From Paragordius varius (lineage: Eukaryota > Nematomorpha): DNA of 64,000 nt. This document shows, piece after piece, positions 1 through 13,363 of the stretch. The translations under genes were made by a program, and so were the position numbers. Under the pieces are notes generated by a model. The model saw nothing but the letters and a program-made list of their open reading frames with translations, ran no database searches and was not told the origin of the DNA. The stretch covers positions 8,122,001-8,186,000 of the forward strand of contig OZ176053.1 in assembly GCA_964247055.1 (NCBI GenBank), written 5' to 3'. The first letter of the stretch is position 1. Every line of letters starts with the position of its first letter.

Positions 1-33
1 GTTAATTAAATATCTATCCATAATTTATCTGTA

Positions 34-76
34 TGACTCATTTTTTATGTATGACTCATTTTTCATATATGACTCA
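34..76. repeat. Three 18-bp tandem copies each carrying TGACTCA
   Basis: TGACTCA occurs at 34-40, 52-58 and 70-76, exactly 18 bp apart, within a short tandem repeat (TATGACTCATTTTT-type units). TGACTCA is the consensus AP-1 (bZIP) binding site. It lies upstream of the first visible calponin exon, so it could be in that gene's promoter or first intron. A regulatory role is inference; a chance microsatellite is possible. Confidence 0.5.
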
Positions 77-223
77 TTTCGACAAATTTGGCGATATAAT
101 GGGAATAAATAAGTGGCTTTAGGTTAAAAAATATATAATTCAAAAATTAACAGTTTTTGACTAAGATTAGGCCTGGTTTTTTATTTACACTTTTAGCATT
201 AAAGTAATTTATATTAATTATAG

Positions 224-1130
224 TTGGCTTCAAAACGTGATCCCGAACAAGAAGAACAAGTTAAACAATGGATTTCTACCATACTGAAAGACGAGGGCTT
301 TCAATGGGGATCATCCTATGAGGATACCTTAAGAGATGGAAAAGTTTTATGCAGGTAAAAATTTCTTTTTGCTTTTTTACTTACTTAAATCTCTTGGTTA
401 ATAAATATTGGCAGTGCATGAATATAATATCTATTTCCCGGTTGACTTTTATGATTACGATACTAGAGTGATGAATAAATTACAGCCCGGTATCATCAAA
501 AAGATAAATGACAAGGGAGGCGACTTCAAAATGATGGAGAATATTACAAATTTCCAAAGAGCTGCAAAAGAATATGGTGTCCCAGACCTTGACGTTTTCC
601 AAACTGTGGATCTATGGGACAAACGTAACATTTCACAAGTTACACAATGTCTTTTCGCCATTGGTCGTGTGGTAAGCTTCACTAATTTATATCGGTTTTT
701 ATATAAGCGATTACAGCGAATTTTAGCAGATAAATTCTACCCATGTTTAATACTTATATATATATAGGCTCAAAACAAACCCGGATACAATTTCCCCATT
801 CTAGGTCCCAAACTTTCGGAAGAAAATAAACGCAATTTTTCAGAGGAAACACTGCGTGCTGGTACATGAATCTAACTAATTCAACAATAATTTGTTTTAA
901 AAAAAAGTTTTTTACTGATGTGCATAGTAAAAATGTCATTAAAGAATATATGTATCATTAACTAAAAAATACTTGCTTTCTTAAAACCAAATTTTATTTT
1001 AATATTATTTCCCTTGCTTACCATATTTTTTAATATCTTTTTAGGTGAGGGTATAATAAATCTTCAAATGGGTTCCAATAAAGGTGCCACTCAAAAGGGT
1101 ATGAATTTCGGAAACACAAGACACATATAA
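224..1130 (+). CDS. Calponin/transgelin (Mp20-like) muscle protein, 3' exons only
   Basis: Four exons join in frame: 224-354, 467-671, 768-861 and 1045-1130 (TAA stop). The visible 171 residues start LASKRDPEQEEQVKQW and cover the single calponin-homology domain, with the family-typical stretches MNKLQPG, NFQRAAKEYGVP and DVFQTVDLW. One C-terminal calponin repeat follows (INLQMGSNKGATQKGMNFG). Family members are actin-binding proteins of muscle and cytoskeleton, usually about 185 residues, so only about 10-15 N-terminal residues are missing. The first visible exon begins at a TAG acceptor in phase 0, so the start codon lies in an exon upstream, probably outside the window. Introns are 112, 96 and 183 nt. 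The C-terminus NFGNTRHI is closer to transgelin-type ends than to the GAGRKILLGK end of insect Mp20. Confidence 0.93.
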
Positions 1131-2764
1131 ATGCGAAAGTCAAAAATGTATAATCTTCTTCGTTTGCTAACTTATTTCGTTTTCGATCAATATTACTTGT
1201 TTCATATAATTTTATATTTAAACTTTGGTGGTTAAAAATTCGTAAATATTTTTTTCAATCCTTTCTTATATATTATGCAAACCTTGTGATTTTTAACATA
1301 ATTAACCTTTGTTCCTACTATTTTGGCCCTTACCTAATTTGAAGTTCCACACTGTATCAATTGTAACGATTGGTCGATTTTTTTCGTTAATGTAAATTAT
1401 AATTTTTCAAAAAACCTTATTTCAACATATAATTAGTATTAATATTATTATTATGACTTATGTACTTATGAATAGCTTTTGTCCAAAAACTAACAATAAA
1501 CAATAAAAATGCAAATATATATCGAGTTTGTCTTAATATAAGTTAGATCGCTCGCTATGAATTCAGATGATAATCAAATTAAAAATTTTGGATTAAACAA
1601 AATGTGTAATATATATATACTATTCTGTACCACAACATTAAGGTTTACATTATGATATACATTTTATAGTGTGTCAAATGAGCTCATTTTTACTTTTTAA
1701 CAGACCAAAAATTAAATAGGAAGGATATGTGGGTTGTTAAAAATGCTTATATAAAAGAAAAGGTGCAACAGTTGATATGTATTTCGCTAATATAAATTGT
1801 AAAACGATTTAAATTGACCATATATTTAAAATAAGGGCGTAAATGGCCTAAATCCAATATAGCTCCAACAATATATGATTTTTTAGCCAAAAAGCGTTTC
1901 TGAAGGTTTTTTAAATTTTTTACATGTTAAAATACCGAAAACGCTTTGATCAAAATTCTAATTATAGTTTAAGTATGCTAGAACTTCCGCAAATAATTTA
2001 TCCTAGCTTATATAGAAATCGCCCAAAATTACCATGCTCACTTAGAAGAATCAAAATTAGCCAGTAATTATAATAAAAATATAGCTTATAATGAATGATT
2101 TTAACTATAATAAACTAACGGTACTAATTTTATTGGGAAAATTAACCCACAAAGCTGAAGCATATTTGATAACACTTACATAATTGCTAAAACTTTGCAA
2201 TTCAATAGATAATAGTGGATTTTATGATTAAATTTTTTTAAATATTCCAAAAAGCCTTATTTTTTATTAAAATTTAGTTTTGAAATAATGTATGATATAG
2301 CTTATATGCTTTATTTTCAATCTCAACGGGTTAATCACATGTTGCAATAAAGGTTCGGAGTAGGCGATTTAAAAAAATGCTACTTGAAAATTTTTAACAT
2401 AAAAACCTTATAAAATGTAATGATGTTTTGATTTTAATAAAATTCTGATTTTTGCATTTTACACGCTTTACTATACATAAATCATAGTTTATGAAGTATA
2501 TAACTTTGAGATCACCTAATGATTGATTTGCAAAATTTAAGATTCTGATTCATATTATAATTGTGGACTGCTTAAAATCCGAACCCTATATTCACCAAAA
2601 AGCTTTTAGACACTCGTATTTGTAACTTTTCACCTTGTATTTATGTATTGTTCATAAAACTTTTGGAGAATTTAAATTATTTAATGTGCAACGCATTTTG
2701 TTGGTATCTATAAAATAAAACACAGCCTTTAAGGTTGTGCAGATGGTAGCTTCCAACGTATAAT

Positions 2765-2832
2765 CAGAAGCATAGCTTACATTTCTGGCGCCCGATTTAT
2801 GAATCCGTGATGGCCCCCTCCATGCAACCTGC
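2765..2832. mobile_element. Terminal fragment of a CAGnGGCGTA-ended DNA transposon
   Basis: The sequence starting CAGAAGCATAGCTTAC and continuing through TGGCGCC-like and TATGAATCC motifs matches, in inverted orientation, the right end of the element at 15337-16995 (CAGAGGCGTAGCTTGC read on the minus strand). Differences at the terminus are mostly G to A. Only one end was identified, so this is a fragment or a copy whose other end has decayed. Confidence 0.45.
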
Positions 2833-3074
2833 ATTTAAAAAAATTCAAATTCAAAATGATTTACGAAATTTTTACATATATTGTATTAAAATCTATATTT
2901 TATATAATGGATCTATACATCGGAGTGCTGTAAAATGGGAAAGTTAAAATAAACGTAAAAAAGCCAAGATTGCGCGATAAAAATTTAAGCTATGCTAGAT
3001 TAAGATAACAAATTACGTTATTGATAAAAAAGGGCATATTTTAAAATTTGTTTAAGCACATTTCACTTCTAAAG

Positions 3075-3342
3075 CAGGAGTGTTCATGCGGTCCTCCTAG
3101 ATTGTATATGCGGCCCAATAAAAATTTAATTTACTGAATATAACCGAAATGCCATAATTTGTAAATATTTATAAAATCCTAGGAATTGATATTCCAATAA
3201 ATCTTCTAATTTCAAATTTTGGCCGTAATTTTTTTACAGTCGTATGTTTTAAAGCTACTAAATTATTTTAAAATACTCATATGATTTTCTAATGCGGCCC
3301 GTCGGAAAAAAGCGATTCGCGTCATTGTTTTGGACAACCCTG
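3075..3342. mobile_element. hAT-like non-autonomous element, copy 1
   Basis: The 268-bp segment starts CAGGAGTGTTCATGCGG and ends TTGGACAACCCTG, the usual CAGGG-type hAT terminal inverted repeats. GCGGCCC-type motifs lie near both ends and the core is AT-rich. Flanks TTCTAAAG and GAATAAAG match at 5 of 8 positions, consistent with a decayed 8-bp target duplication. No coding capacity. Confidence 0.55.
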
Positions 3343-6300
3343 GAATAAAGCATGGTGAAAACGGTATAAAATCACTAATATATCAGAAAAACAATGTCGT
3401 TTGTTTACACAATCTGATTTTTTTAAAAGTTTACACAATCATATTTAATTTAAAATTGAGTAAAATCAGGCAATAAATGCGGCTTGCATTCTAAATGTGG
3501 GTCACAGAATTTTATGGATTTATATGCATCATCTATTAGGATTAAAATATTTTCCTAAACATTCAATAACTCGAATTACAGCATGGATCCTTGCCAAAAT
3601 TAACTTTAATGATAACACGAGACAACAAATTTGACTTTTTAAGTGCATTTTTGTAAATTGAAAATTCATTTCATTAAATTACATAAATAGTATATCTGAA
3701 AAAATAATTGATCTAACACTTAAGAATTTTTGAGGGTTTATCGAAATTTTTTGTCCCCGTTTTAACATTAAACTCGAAATTTTAGTTTTGAATATATATC
3801 CAAATATTTTATATCATTCGAAAGAGCACAAAAGACCATCTTTTAAATGGCAATTAGTCATTTGAATCAATCTGATGTGAAACTTATTTGGCTTTATATG
3901 GTCAAAATTTTCAACCCATAAATAAGTAAAAAATTTCACCAGACGAACTAATTTAAAATTTAGTATAAAATTTAAAAAAGCTTTGAAAAAACTTTTGGTT
4001 TGTTTTTTAATAAAAATTATTAATATAAAATTATTTTACCTAGTGGATACTATGTATAGCTATAAATAAAAAATTATTACATAATGGTTATATATAATTA
4101 AGAATGAAAAACTTTATGAAATTTAAAATTATTAGCCTTATAAAGAAAATAATTCATCTTGATGAGATAGTACTTTTTTAAAAAACAAATATATATCGTT
4201 TTGATTTACATAAAAGCAATATGTTAATCAAAAAAATTTTGTGCTATCTTTTTTGGACATTCATTGCCATCTACAGAAAGCCAGCTATTTTCAACCAATT
4301 AGTTTAAAAATATTTAATTACACAAACGCTCGCTTCGCCTGTTTGTCGCTCCCTATCTCCGATATTAACTATTGATGTAAAACATATTAGTATGCATTTG
4401 ATAAAATTTTCATTACTCCTTCGAATGATATATTACGAATGGGCATTTCTTGTATATTTTTGAAGAAAAATATTTGGTAAAGTTATAATTTTTAATTCAG
4501 ATTTACTGTTAAAATAATAGTTATCAGGCAAAAAACTCGAGTGGCAGAAAAATTTGTTATCTAATGTAATATACTTCAAAATAATTTCCAGTTTTTATCC
4601 CATAATCCAAAAATTAGACTACAATGTTTGTATAAATGAATTACCTGGCCTATCTAATATATATTTTATGCGGGTAAAATTATTTCAAATCCATAACTTA
4701 CATAAGGTAAATGCCCCAAAGGAAGTCTAAAATGCAATTAGCTTATGTAAATTTTAATGAGTCGGGGGGCTATTTCAGTTGGCCCAATCCTTTTTTACCT
4801 TGCAGACACACAGTTATTATAAGTATTAAAATGGCGAAATTCCTGATTTACTTATTAGTATATCTAGGCTGTGATTTATTATGAGTTTAGAGCCAAGTAA
4901 ATTAGTTAAAAATATTTGCTTTTTTATCAAACATTTAATTTTTAAATAATATTCCGGGTATTTTCATCTTTCTATTCCATCTTTATTGAAGCCTCAGGAT
5001 AGGAAAACGTTGGAAAGAGAATAATAAGGTATAATGAGAGTTATGCATGGTGAGTACGGCTGGTTTAATAACAGAATTAATACACTTCCGCAGCATTACT
5101 TCGCTCGCTTTCCAATATATAAACGGGGAAAAATTTGTGGGGTAATTATGAATGCATCTATATATAAGGACAATTTTAAAGGATATTAGATAAATCCAAA
5201 TCAAATTTAGACAAAATACTAATTCATATAACTCCTAATTGATTCCATTTACATGTGTAATTATTCAAAAAAGATTCGAATTCAATAGTTTTCGTCGGCA
5301 TGGAAAGATTAAATGGAAACTTGAAAGATATATTATTTAAAATAAGTATTAATTCACTTGAAATTAAGGGCAAATGTCACATATAAAATTTACCATATAA
5401 TTAATTAAGATTTATTAAACATACAATTTTCTAATAGAATCTGATAGGCATGGGTTTAAGCTAAATCATCCTTTTACATATAAATGTGGACAAATTTTGG
5501 GCGGGCAGATTTATCTGCAGTTACACATAAAAAAATTACACAATTGTAATTTTGATAAACATGTATTTTATATTGATTGTATACAATGTATTAAATAACA
5601 CTCCTAAACCAATTCAATTGAAAATATCAACCCAATTTGCCACATGATTAGTTTAGGTATTAAACAGCAAGTTTAAAGATTACTTATTCATTACATTTTT
5701 AGGGTACTTAGCAGTCAACCAAAGCCAAATGAGTAATTGTTTTCAACTTTCTTTTAAAATATATTAATTAGGTAATTCTGTGTGTGCGAATGACTGCTTA
5801 CCCCAAAAAGATATACAAGAAAAATATTACTCCCCTCTCAACGGATAAAAAGTATCGTAAAGCAATATTCATATAATAAAGTTTCATGATAGTAGATTAT
5901 TTAAGTAAATTAAAATCTCTCAAATTTTAATAGAATCCGCATTCTTTAAAAATTCTTTAATCATTAAAATATAAATTTTCAAATATACAAGTTCAAAAAA
6001 TAAATAGAATGTTCAACAAATGCACCTAAGCCATTATAATCCGGATTTGGTTGGTTAATACCGGTGTTTTTTTTATTGTTTAGCAGCTTTTTCCGTTCAC
6101 ACCCTATATATTAGATCCAAACAGATAGCTTGTTACCAATCTGCATTTGTCTTAAAATTAAAAAATGCTGAATATTTATTTAGCAAAAATTTATTAAGGA
6201 TATTAAAGAGAAACATGTATTTATCACATTTATATTATTATGAAAGGTATCCATGTAATTAATTTATTTAAAGTTAATGTTCCTATTTTTTACTAATTAT

Positions 6301-8792
6301 TTTAAACTTTATGGTGTTAGGTCAATTTTTGTAAAATATATTTTCTGATGTGATATTTAAGAGTAGTTATTATTTTCTGAGTATTTAACACTAATAATAT
6401 GCTTTTTTAATTTAAAGTATTCAAATTTTTTATTAATAATCGTAATATTTCATAACGGATATATTTTACTTTTTGCGTAGTCTATAAAAAAATCATTTTT
6501 AAATTCACGGGTTAATGATCGACCTTGATATGCGTAATCCCTTTTAAAACTCATTATTCAATTCAAAATTGGGTTTCGATTGAAAGCATTTACTATTTCA
6601 AGTATTTTTTAAAAAAAATCACCTTAGAAATTTGACTGATGACAGGATTATTATTCGGCTTCATATTTTAAGAACGAATGTTTACGACTCAGTACGATAG
6701 TAGATATAATGGTTACTTCTTACAATAAAGGTAAAAAAATATGTGAACTTGTAGGTCAAAACACTTTAGTTATCGGTAAATATTTTGATTAACTCATAAT
6801 TATCATATATCATCCAATACTTTTTTCCAAATATATTATTTTAGTAGATTAACCACGCACAGTGAAAGCCTAAAGAGTTATTTGATAAATTGATGCCGCT
6901 CTACAATTCTTCAAAGAATCCAATATTAAATTTTTATTTAAATTGTTCATAGACAAAACTTTTGTATGCATTTTTTACAGAGAATAGGGTTTCACTAAAG
7001 GGTTGATAATATAGAAACGCTGACTTAAATTTTTGCATGTATATTGGAAATACCAAACCAAGAATATGGTCTCATAAATTTTCCGCAGAGCTGCTTTGAA
7101 CCCATTCTTTAATATAGTGCGCTATTTACAATACGGTGAGACACTAACTGGGTGCTAACAAAAAAGCTCTTATAAAAAATTTTATTTACTGGAAATACCA
7201 AAATTTAGTATCGATATTATGATGACTTCTATTTCCCTAAAATTGCTTAAAATATTTATATTTCAAAAAACGTGATTTTACGGAGGGGGCTTAACACAGG
7301 TCCCAATGTGGCTCGACCTTACCCAACGCATGCATAAAGGAATAAAATATTTGTTATTTAATATGGTGTGCCTCCCCGTGCTAAAGAAACTGCTTCAAGA
7401 CATGTTTATGGGAGCTTTAAGGGGCCAAATCAAAAATACGACTGATCAGTCTTAGAGATAATCAATTATAACTCTCTGGTATTAATAGACTTATACGTTT
7501 TGCGAAAAATTTATTACAGTCAACATTTAACATTTTTACAATTAAATAGATTTGGTGGTGCGAAAGAAAAAACTAACATAGAGCATAGCTAATTTTTGTG
7601 CGTAAACCAACCCTAAATATATATATTTTTTTAATTTGATATTTGATCGTTTCGCGATGCTAAATGGGCAAATTGGGTGGAAATTTGTAAACTTTTAATT
7701 ATTCTAATACTTCGTAACCAAAATTTTATTTAAAGCATAATTTTTCCGCGTTGAATTCTGTTTAATCTAAATGTAATAATATATTGTTATTACCATGTTT
7801 TGATAATTGCGTTAATTTATGCCCGATAACCTATTTATTAACTCTAAGACTCTATTTAAATATGACAAAAATTATTAATTATCATCAACTTGAGGAGGAA
7901 AAAAGTTAGTATATATTCTTTCAGTCCAATAGAAGATATGCAATGAATAAAAATTTATAATCAAAACTTAGAACTAGACAAGCGGCAATTTGTTATGGAT
8001 GGATAAAAGTTTTTAAGAAGCAACAAAAGGTGAAGTTTTTATACTTTGGAAATCGGGTCGGAAAAATTGGCTATTAAACATGAATTTTATTTTAAATTAG
8101 TATAAGCTTTAAAAATTTTAGGTATATAATTTCCATGGGGTTTGGTCTGACAGGTTATGAATGCATTCATGAACGTGACTAAGACCGTCTTGAAAAAAAC
8201 TAACCACGAAAGGCACATATTAATTCAGTGACTCAGAATAAATATAAAATGATATAAGATTTAAATTTAATGTAAAAAATTGTCAATCATAAATATTATA
8301 TATATATTATTTATATATTTTTGACTTGAACCTGATAAAATTAACTCAATAATTATCTTCCTTTCATTTGACTGCGTCATGACTTATATTTTAAAAGAGT
8401 GCTTTTAATAGCTCTATTCATAACGGTCAAATAAGTTATTTTTTTATATCAAAATAAAAAACAATATCCAGCAGTAGCCTCCTAACAAAAATCCGTGGCT
8501 TTATATAATATCGATAAATAAACAGCGCCTTAATTCAGTTGCTGTTTATAACTTTGGATTTGAACCGATAACTAGTATTTGCGTAACTATCCAACAATAC
8601 AGGTATTAATTAAAGACAATATTTAATCCATCTTTTTTTATTTATGTACAAAGATATAAATACAATCATGTGAATATTAGTTGATTTATTAAAATGATTA
8701 CATAATTGTTTTTCCTTAATTTATCAATACAAAAAAACACTTTCATACTTCTAAATTAATAAAACCTATGGCATTATATGAAAGAATCATAA

Positions 8793-8817
8793 CAATATAT
8801 ATATATATATATATATA
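8793..8817. repeat. (TA)n microsatellite
   Basis: Pure TA run of about 24 bp abutting the left end of the palindromic element, which obscures its exact boundary and target duplication. Confidence 0.9.
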
Positions 8818-10036
8818 CTGTGGCAAAAAAGAGGGTTGATTATTAAACAAAAAAATGTTTATAAGATAGCTTATGACCAGTGCCGAAAAATTTTAATTTG
8901 TTGACGACCTAGTTTGAAATACTAAAAGTAAATCGGTATCGGGCAAAAAGTGAAAATTAAGAATATTTAAGGATAATTCAAAAATTAATGATAAAAGTTG
9001 AGATATTATGGTTTTTTATCATTTTAGGAGACATTTCAATAATTAAAAAGCCTTAAATCATATAGTTAAGGTTTTCTATAAAATTTCAGTTTAAAAGATG
9101 GCGTTTTTATTTTGTCATAATTAAAAGAAATTTTTTATGAAACAATAATAATTTTTTAATTTTTTTTACTAAACTCACTATTAAAATCTTAACATTCATA
9201 TTTTATTCAGCAAAAAAACTATCATAACAAAACAAAAGTAAAAAATATTGTTTTTTATTTTTATCTGGTTTATGAGTGCATTAAAAATCTACACCGTTTT
9301 ATTATAAAATCTTACATGAGTCGGATAATAAACTAAATTTATAAAAAATAGGATTTAAAAGTAGTGGAATATCAACCAAAAATCCTTAATCCCTGTAAAA
9401 AATTTGTTTTACCACAAATTAATATTTTTAGTGGGGTATGTACGAGTTTTGGTTGATTTTCCACTATTTGTAAATTTTATTTCGTATTAACTTATATACC
9501 TTATAATTTCCGCTCATGTGAAATTCCAGAATAGGACAGTAAATTTACCGTCATAAACCAGATGGCTATAATATTAAAAAATAAAAAACAATATTTTTTA
9601 GATTTATTTTGATATAAAAGTTTTTTTTTATTGGATAAAATATGAATGTTATTTTAATAGTGAGTTTTGCTAGTAAATAATTAAAAAAATATTTTAATAG
9701 TTTCACAAAAAAAATTTGTCTTTTACGTTTGTTAAAAAAACGCCATCTTTTGAATTGAGATTTAAAAGAAAGCCTAACTATATGATTTTAGGCTATTTTT
9801 ATATTGAAAATAACTCCTAAAATGATAATAAACCATAATATCTCAACTTTCATCATTATTTTTTGAATTTTACTTTATTATCCTTAATTTTCACATTTTG
9901 CCCAATTTCGATTTTCTTTCAATATTTCAAAAACTAGGTCGTAAAAAAATAAAAGTTTTACAGCAAATGAATACGCTGGTCATAAGCTATCTCATGAAAA
10001 AAAAATATTTTGTTAATTTTTTTTGGCACACAGTGT
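8816..10036. mobile_element. 1.2 kb palindromic (long inverted repeat) element, copy 1
   Basis: The element is almost entirely one imperfect palindrome. The left arm reads TGGCAAAAAAGAGGGTTGA, then GATAGCTTATGACCAG, then GACGACCTAGTTT; the right arm contains these in reverse complement (AAACTAGGTCGT, CTGGTCATAAGCTATC) and ends GGCACACAGTGT. The centre lies near 9400-9450 between TAGTGGAATATCAACC and its complement. The TIR and a flanking TA suggest a Tc1/mariner-type non-autonomous element, though piggyBac (TTAA) cannot be excluded because copy 2 is flanked by TTAA. No transposase frame was found. A second copy lies at 28536-29706. Confidence 0.75.
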
Positions 10037-11303
10037 ACATATGTGATAATGGACCGATAAATTTTTAAAAATGTTAAAAATTGGTTAAAATTAATGTTAA
10101 CCAGTTTTTCTTTTTTAAATATTAGTCCAAATTAAAGTTTAACCGTTGAAACCCGAATATTGCTAATACTAAGGTCACCAAAACCCTAATTTTAACATAT
10201 CAAGATATATATAATTTATTTTATATACAAATTACCAATAATTTGCAGTGCAATTATCGATATAAACATGACGTCAAATTGATTTTTATACACTCCAAAA
10301 TATGTTGTAGGCTATAAGAATTTTTTATTACGTATAAAAAATTTTTTTATTTCGTCCAATCGAATCGAAACAATTTATTTTGTAATAAATAGTAGTGCAA
10401 AAAGTACCATTTGTTAAATTTCAATGATAAAATTATTGTTAAAATAACTTATTAATGTAATTTTTGGAATTCAAAATTTTGTCAGTTCAATGTTAAATAC
10501 ACTAATCCCTTACTAACATTTCTGATATATATTTATTATGTATTTTGTTGCGCGCATTAGCAAACACATTTTGGCCTACATCGATAAATATTATTATTAT
10601 GTTGTGATTGGAATTTTTTTAAAATCTATAAAAGATTCACAAAAAATAAATAATTGATCACATAAAAAATAATTCGTAGTAATCCTGCTAATATTACAAA
10701 ATTTTTTAATATAAATAATTCGAAAGTCATCCTTGAATTCCAGTTTTTGGCGGTCAATTTAGTTCGAATTATATAATAGTACATTTTTTGTAATTATGCA
10801 TGAGTTTATATATAAAAAATTAATTTTTAATATTATACAATATATATTTTAATTTTTTATTTAATAACACATAAACCGTTTTAACTCCCTATATATTTTG
10901 TTGTTTTAAAATTTTTTATATCATTTTCTATACCGACCATATAAATAATTGAAAGTTTGACACAAATTTTAGTTTAATAATTTTATTTTATTATTATTGT
11001 TTTCATTTTTTCTTTAAGTTAAAGTAATATTATACATTTATTTATCGATTACTAAGTTTGAATCCAACTTTATTTTTTGAAATCACAATAAAATAACATA
11101 ACTATAAACAATCGCATCTTTGATCAATCAATTTTCATCATTCTTGTTTGTCGGTCGGTATTTCATTATATTAATTTCATTAATATATTTTTATTTAATA
11201 ATTTCGGATATATTGAATCATTTTGCCTTAAAATATATTTAGCCGCCTAATAACCACTTCATTCCAACAGAATTTTGTTTAAAGATTTGCCAGAAAACAT
11301 ATA

Positions 11304-13363
11304 ATGCCTGCTTCAATTGCCTATTATAGATGGCCATCCACGAGTGTCCGCGTAAGTTTTTGTTAGTCAAAAATACACTTTAAAGAAATTTAATAACTTT
11401 TGATTATAATATATAATTGGGAAATAATAGGCTTTCAAAGAAATTAATTTTCATATATATTTATTTTCTCATAAAGAACTGACTCGAAAAAAACATAAAA
11501 TTTAGCTTTACTTCATTACAAGCCTTAATTTTTATGAAATCTCAGATATGTGTTTTTTAAATATCTAAATATTCCCTAATTTAAACAATATTTAAATATC
11601 ATGAAAATTTCTGATAATCTTGGTAACGCAATAAATTAATAGGAACTAAAAACGAAAATATTTGATTATAATAATGAAATATTAAATTATGATTTTATTT
11701 AAATTATAAGGGACAGATCAAAATTAATATAGTTAATACAATTAATAATCAGACGATTTTTTTCATATAAAATAAATATAAAAACTCGTTGATTTTCTCA
11801 ATCATAACTTGCCAATTTGTGGATTTTATGAAACAGTTAAAATAGTTATTTTCAATTTCGGTAATATTGATGCATATAAACCTGAGATAATGTGAAGCCA
11901 AGATAACAGCCAAAAACTATTTTTTAATTATTTGGGGATGTTTCCGTTTTAAGCCAAATAAATTAATCGAAATTCATTTTTATCTTTTGTTACTACGAAA
12001 ATCTTTATTTAGATCATTATTCGGCACCCAGTTATTTATAACCGCAGTTAGATGTCAGTGCCATTTTAGTTAACATGCTTTACAAGAGGTAAAAAATAAG
12101 AAAACGGCGGTATATTCAAGGGATTAAAAATATACTTATTTAGTATATTTGGCATTTTAGGCATGAAGAAACCCATATTTGTGACCTAACCTTTATAACC
12201 TATAATGTTTAACAGTATAAAATCACTTCCTAAAAAAACAAATAAATTGTCCCTAAGAAATTTATCTTTTGAATAAATTAATAATAAAATTCCTAAATAG
12301 CATTTTGAGGTAAAGCCCATATTTGGGTTGATGTATCATATATATATAAATATATATTTATATGCAGGACGAATCATGGTATTACCCGTCTAAACAAACC
12401 ATTCATAGTAGTTACGTAAGTGTTCACCCGGCTCGTTACCACGTTCCACGCGTGTATCTAAATTACAAACCATGGAGTTATGATATCAAAATTAAGCCAG
12501 TGTATAGCCTTCCCTCTTCATACCTTGTGCCTAGCGCTGATTATGTCTCCACTAGCAGAGTTTACAATGCCGATATTGTCCCATACAGTTTGTCAAGCAG
12601 TTATAGAAGTAGTACTAAATTGGATTCTCAAATTAGCAGCTATTTTGCCCATTATCCCCGTGGATTGGTTTACAGTTATACCCCATATTACAGTAGCTAC
12701 ATAAGCCGTTACTATTCACCCTATAGTCGGTATTTAAGCAGTTATTATGCATACCCATATAGCAGCAGCTATTATTATCCCTATTATTCAAGCCTTTTGT
12801 CCTATCCGTATGGCAGAAGTTATTACAATAGCCATTATTACCGATACCCTGAACGCTCATCCATTCCGTACACGACGTACGTTTCAAATTATACCCATAT
12901 CTATCCTACATACCCAAGTTACAGTTCTTACCTGTCCTACATTCCAAGCTCATACGATGATTGGAAGAGTAGTTATTATTATGATTATTATCCTTACACT
13001 GGGAATTACTTGTCGAAATACTATACGACATCACCCTACCTTACTAGCCGATACCTTTCCAGCTATTATTACCCGTATGTCTCATCATACAGCTCATATC
13101 ATTACCCATCATACAGCACCTCTTCCTACTACAGCTCATTGTCAAGATCATCATCCCTATCAAGCTTTTACGATGATTACAATTACTACAAGGCCCTGAA
13201 CCATAGCTACTATAGCCCGAGCCTTAACTTGTCGTACGGTGTTTATCCCAGCAAATATAGTTCATATTATCATTACCCTTTGACTAGCCATTACTATACT
13301 TCAAGTTTGTATGATTATACATTTCCTTACTCCTCATACCGACGTGCCCTTAGATACTATTAA
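11304..13363 (+). CDS. Tyr/Ser/Pro-rich low-complexity protein, paralog 1
   Basis: Two exons: 11304-11351 (M P A S I A Y Y R W P S T S V R, then GTAAGT) and 12368-13363, joined in phase 0 after a TGCAG acceptor. The predicted protein is 347 residues. From about residue 110 on it is dominated by Tyr and Ser with Pro, in irregular SSYY, YYPYYSS and SYLSSY blocks; the first 100 residues are less repetitive. No signal peptide, transmembrane helix, cysteine framework or known domain was seen. The second exon is clearly richer in G+C than the surrounding DNA. The same layout (tiny first exon, long phase-0 intron, one large exon) recurs at 21945-24628, so the two are a duplicated pair. Function unknown; a structural, cuticular or adhesive material is guesswork, and the lack of a signal peptide argues for caution. 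Confidence 0.8.

Larger units (their letters stand above)
1131..11303. other. Gene desert, about 10 kb, repeat-rich
   Basis: No convincing coding exon was seen here; the few open frames are short, AT-driven and without recognisable motifs. The stretch holds a hAT-like non-autonomous element (3075-3342), a fragment of a second transposon family (about 2765-2832), a 1.2 kb palindromic element (8816-10036), a (TA)n run and many diverged dispersed repeats. A segment around 2330-2500 resembles one around 20020-20230 (shared CGGGTTAAT and CACGCTTTACT stretches). Confidence 0.6.

Noticed and set aside
8816-10036. The palindrome as a cloning or assembly artefact
   Set aside because: A second diverged copy with the same ends occurs 20 kb away, and the arms differ by many substitutions, as expected of an aged element.
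12633-13199. Overlapping frames opposite and within the Tyr/Ser-rich exon
   Set aside because: They are shadows of the repetitive TAT/AGC/TCA codons; only the frame with the matching first exon and splice phase makes sense. The same applies to 24315-24779 on the minus strand.
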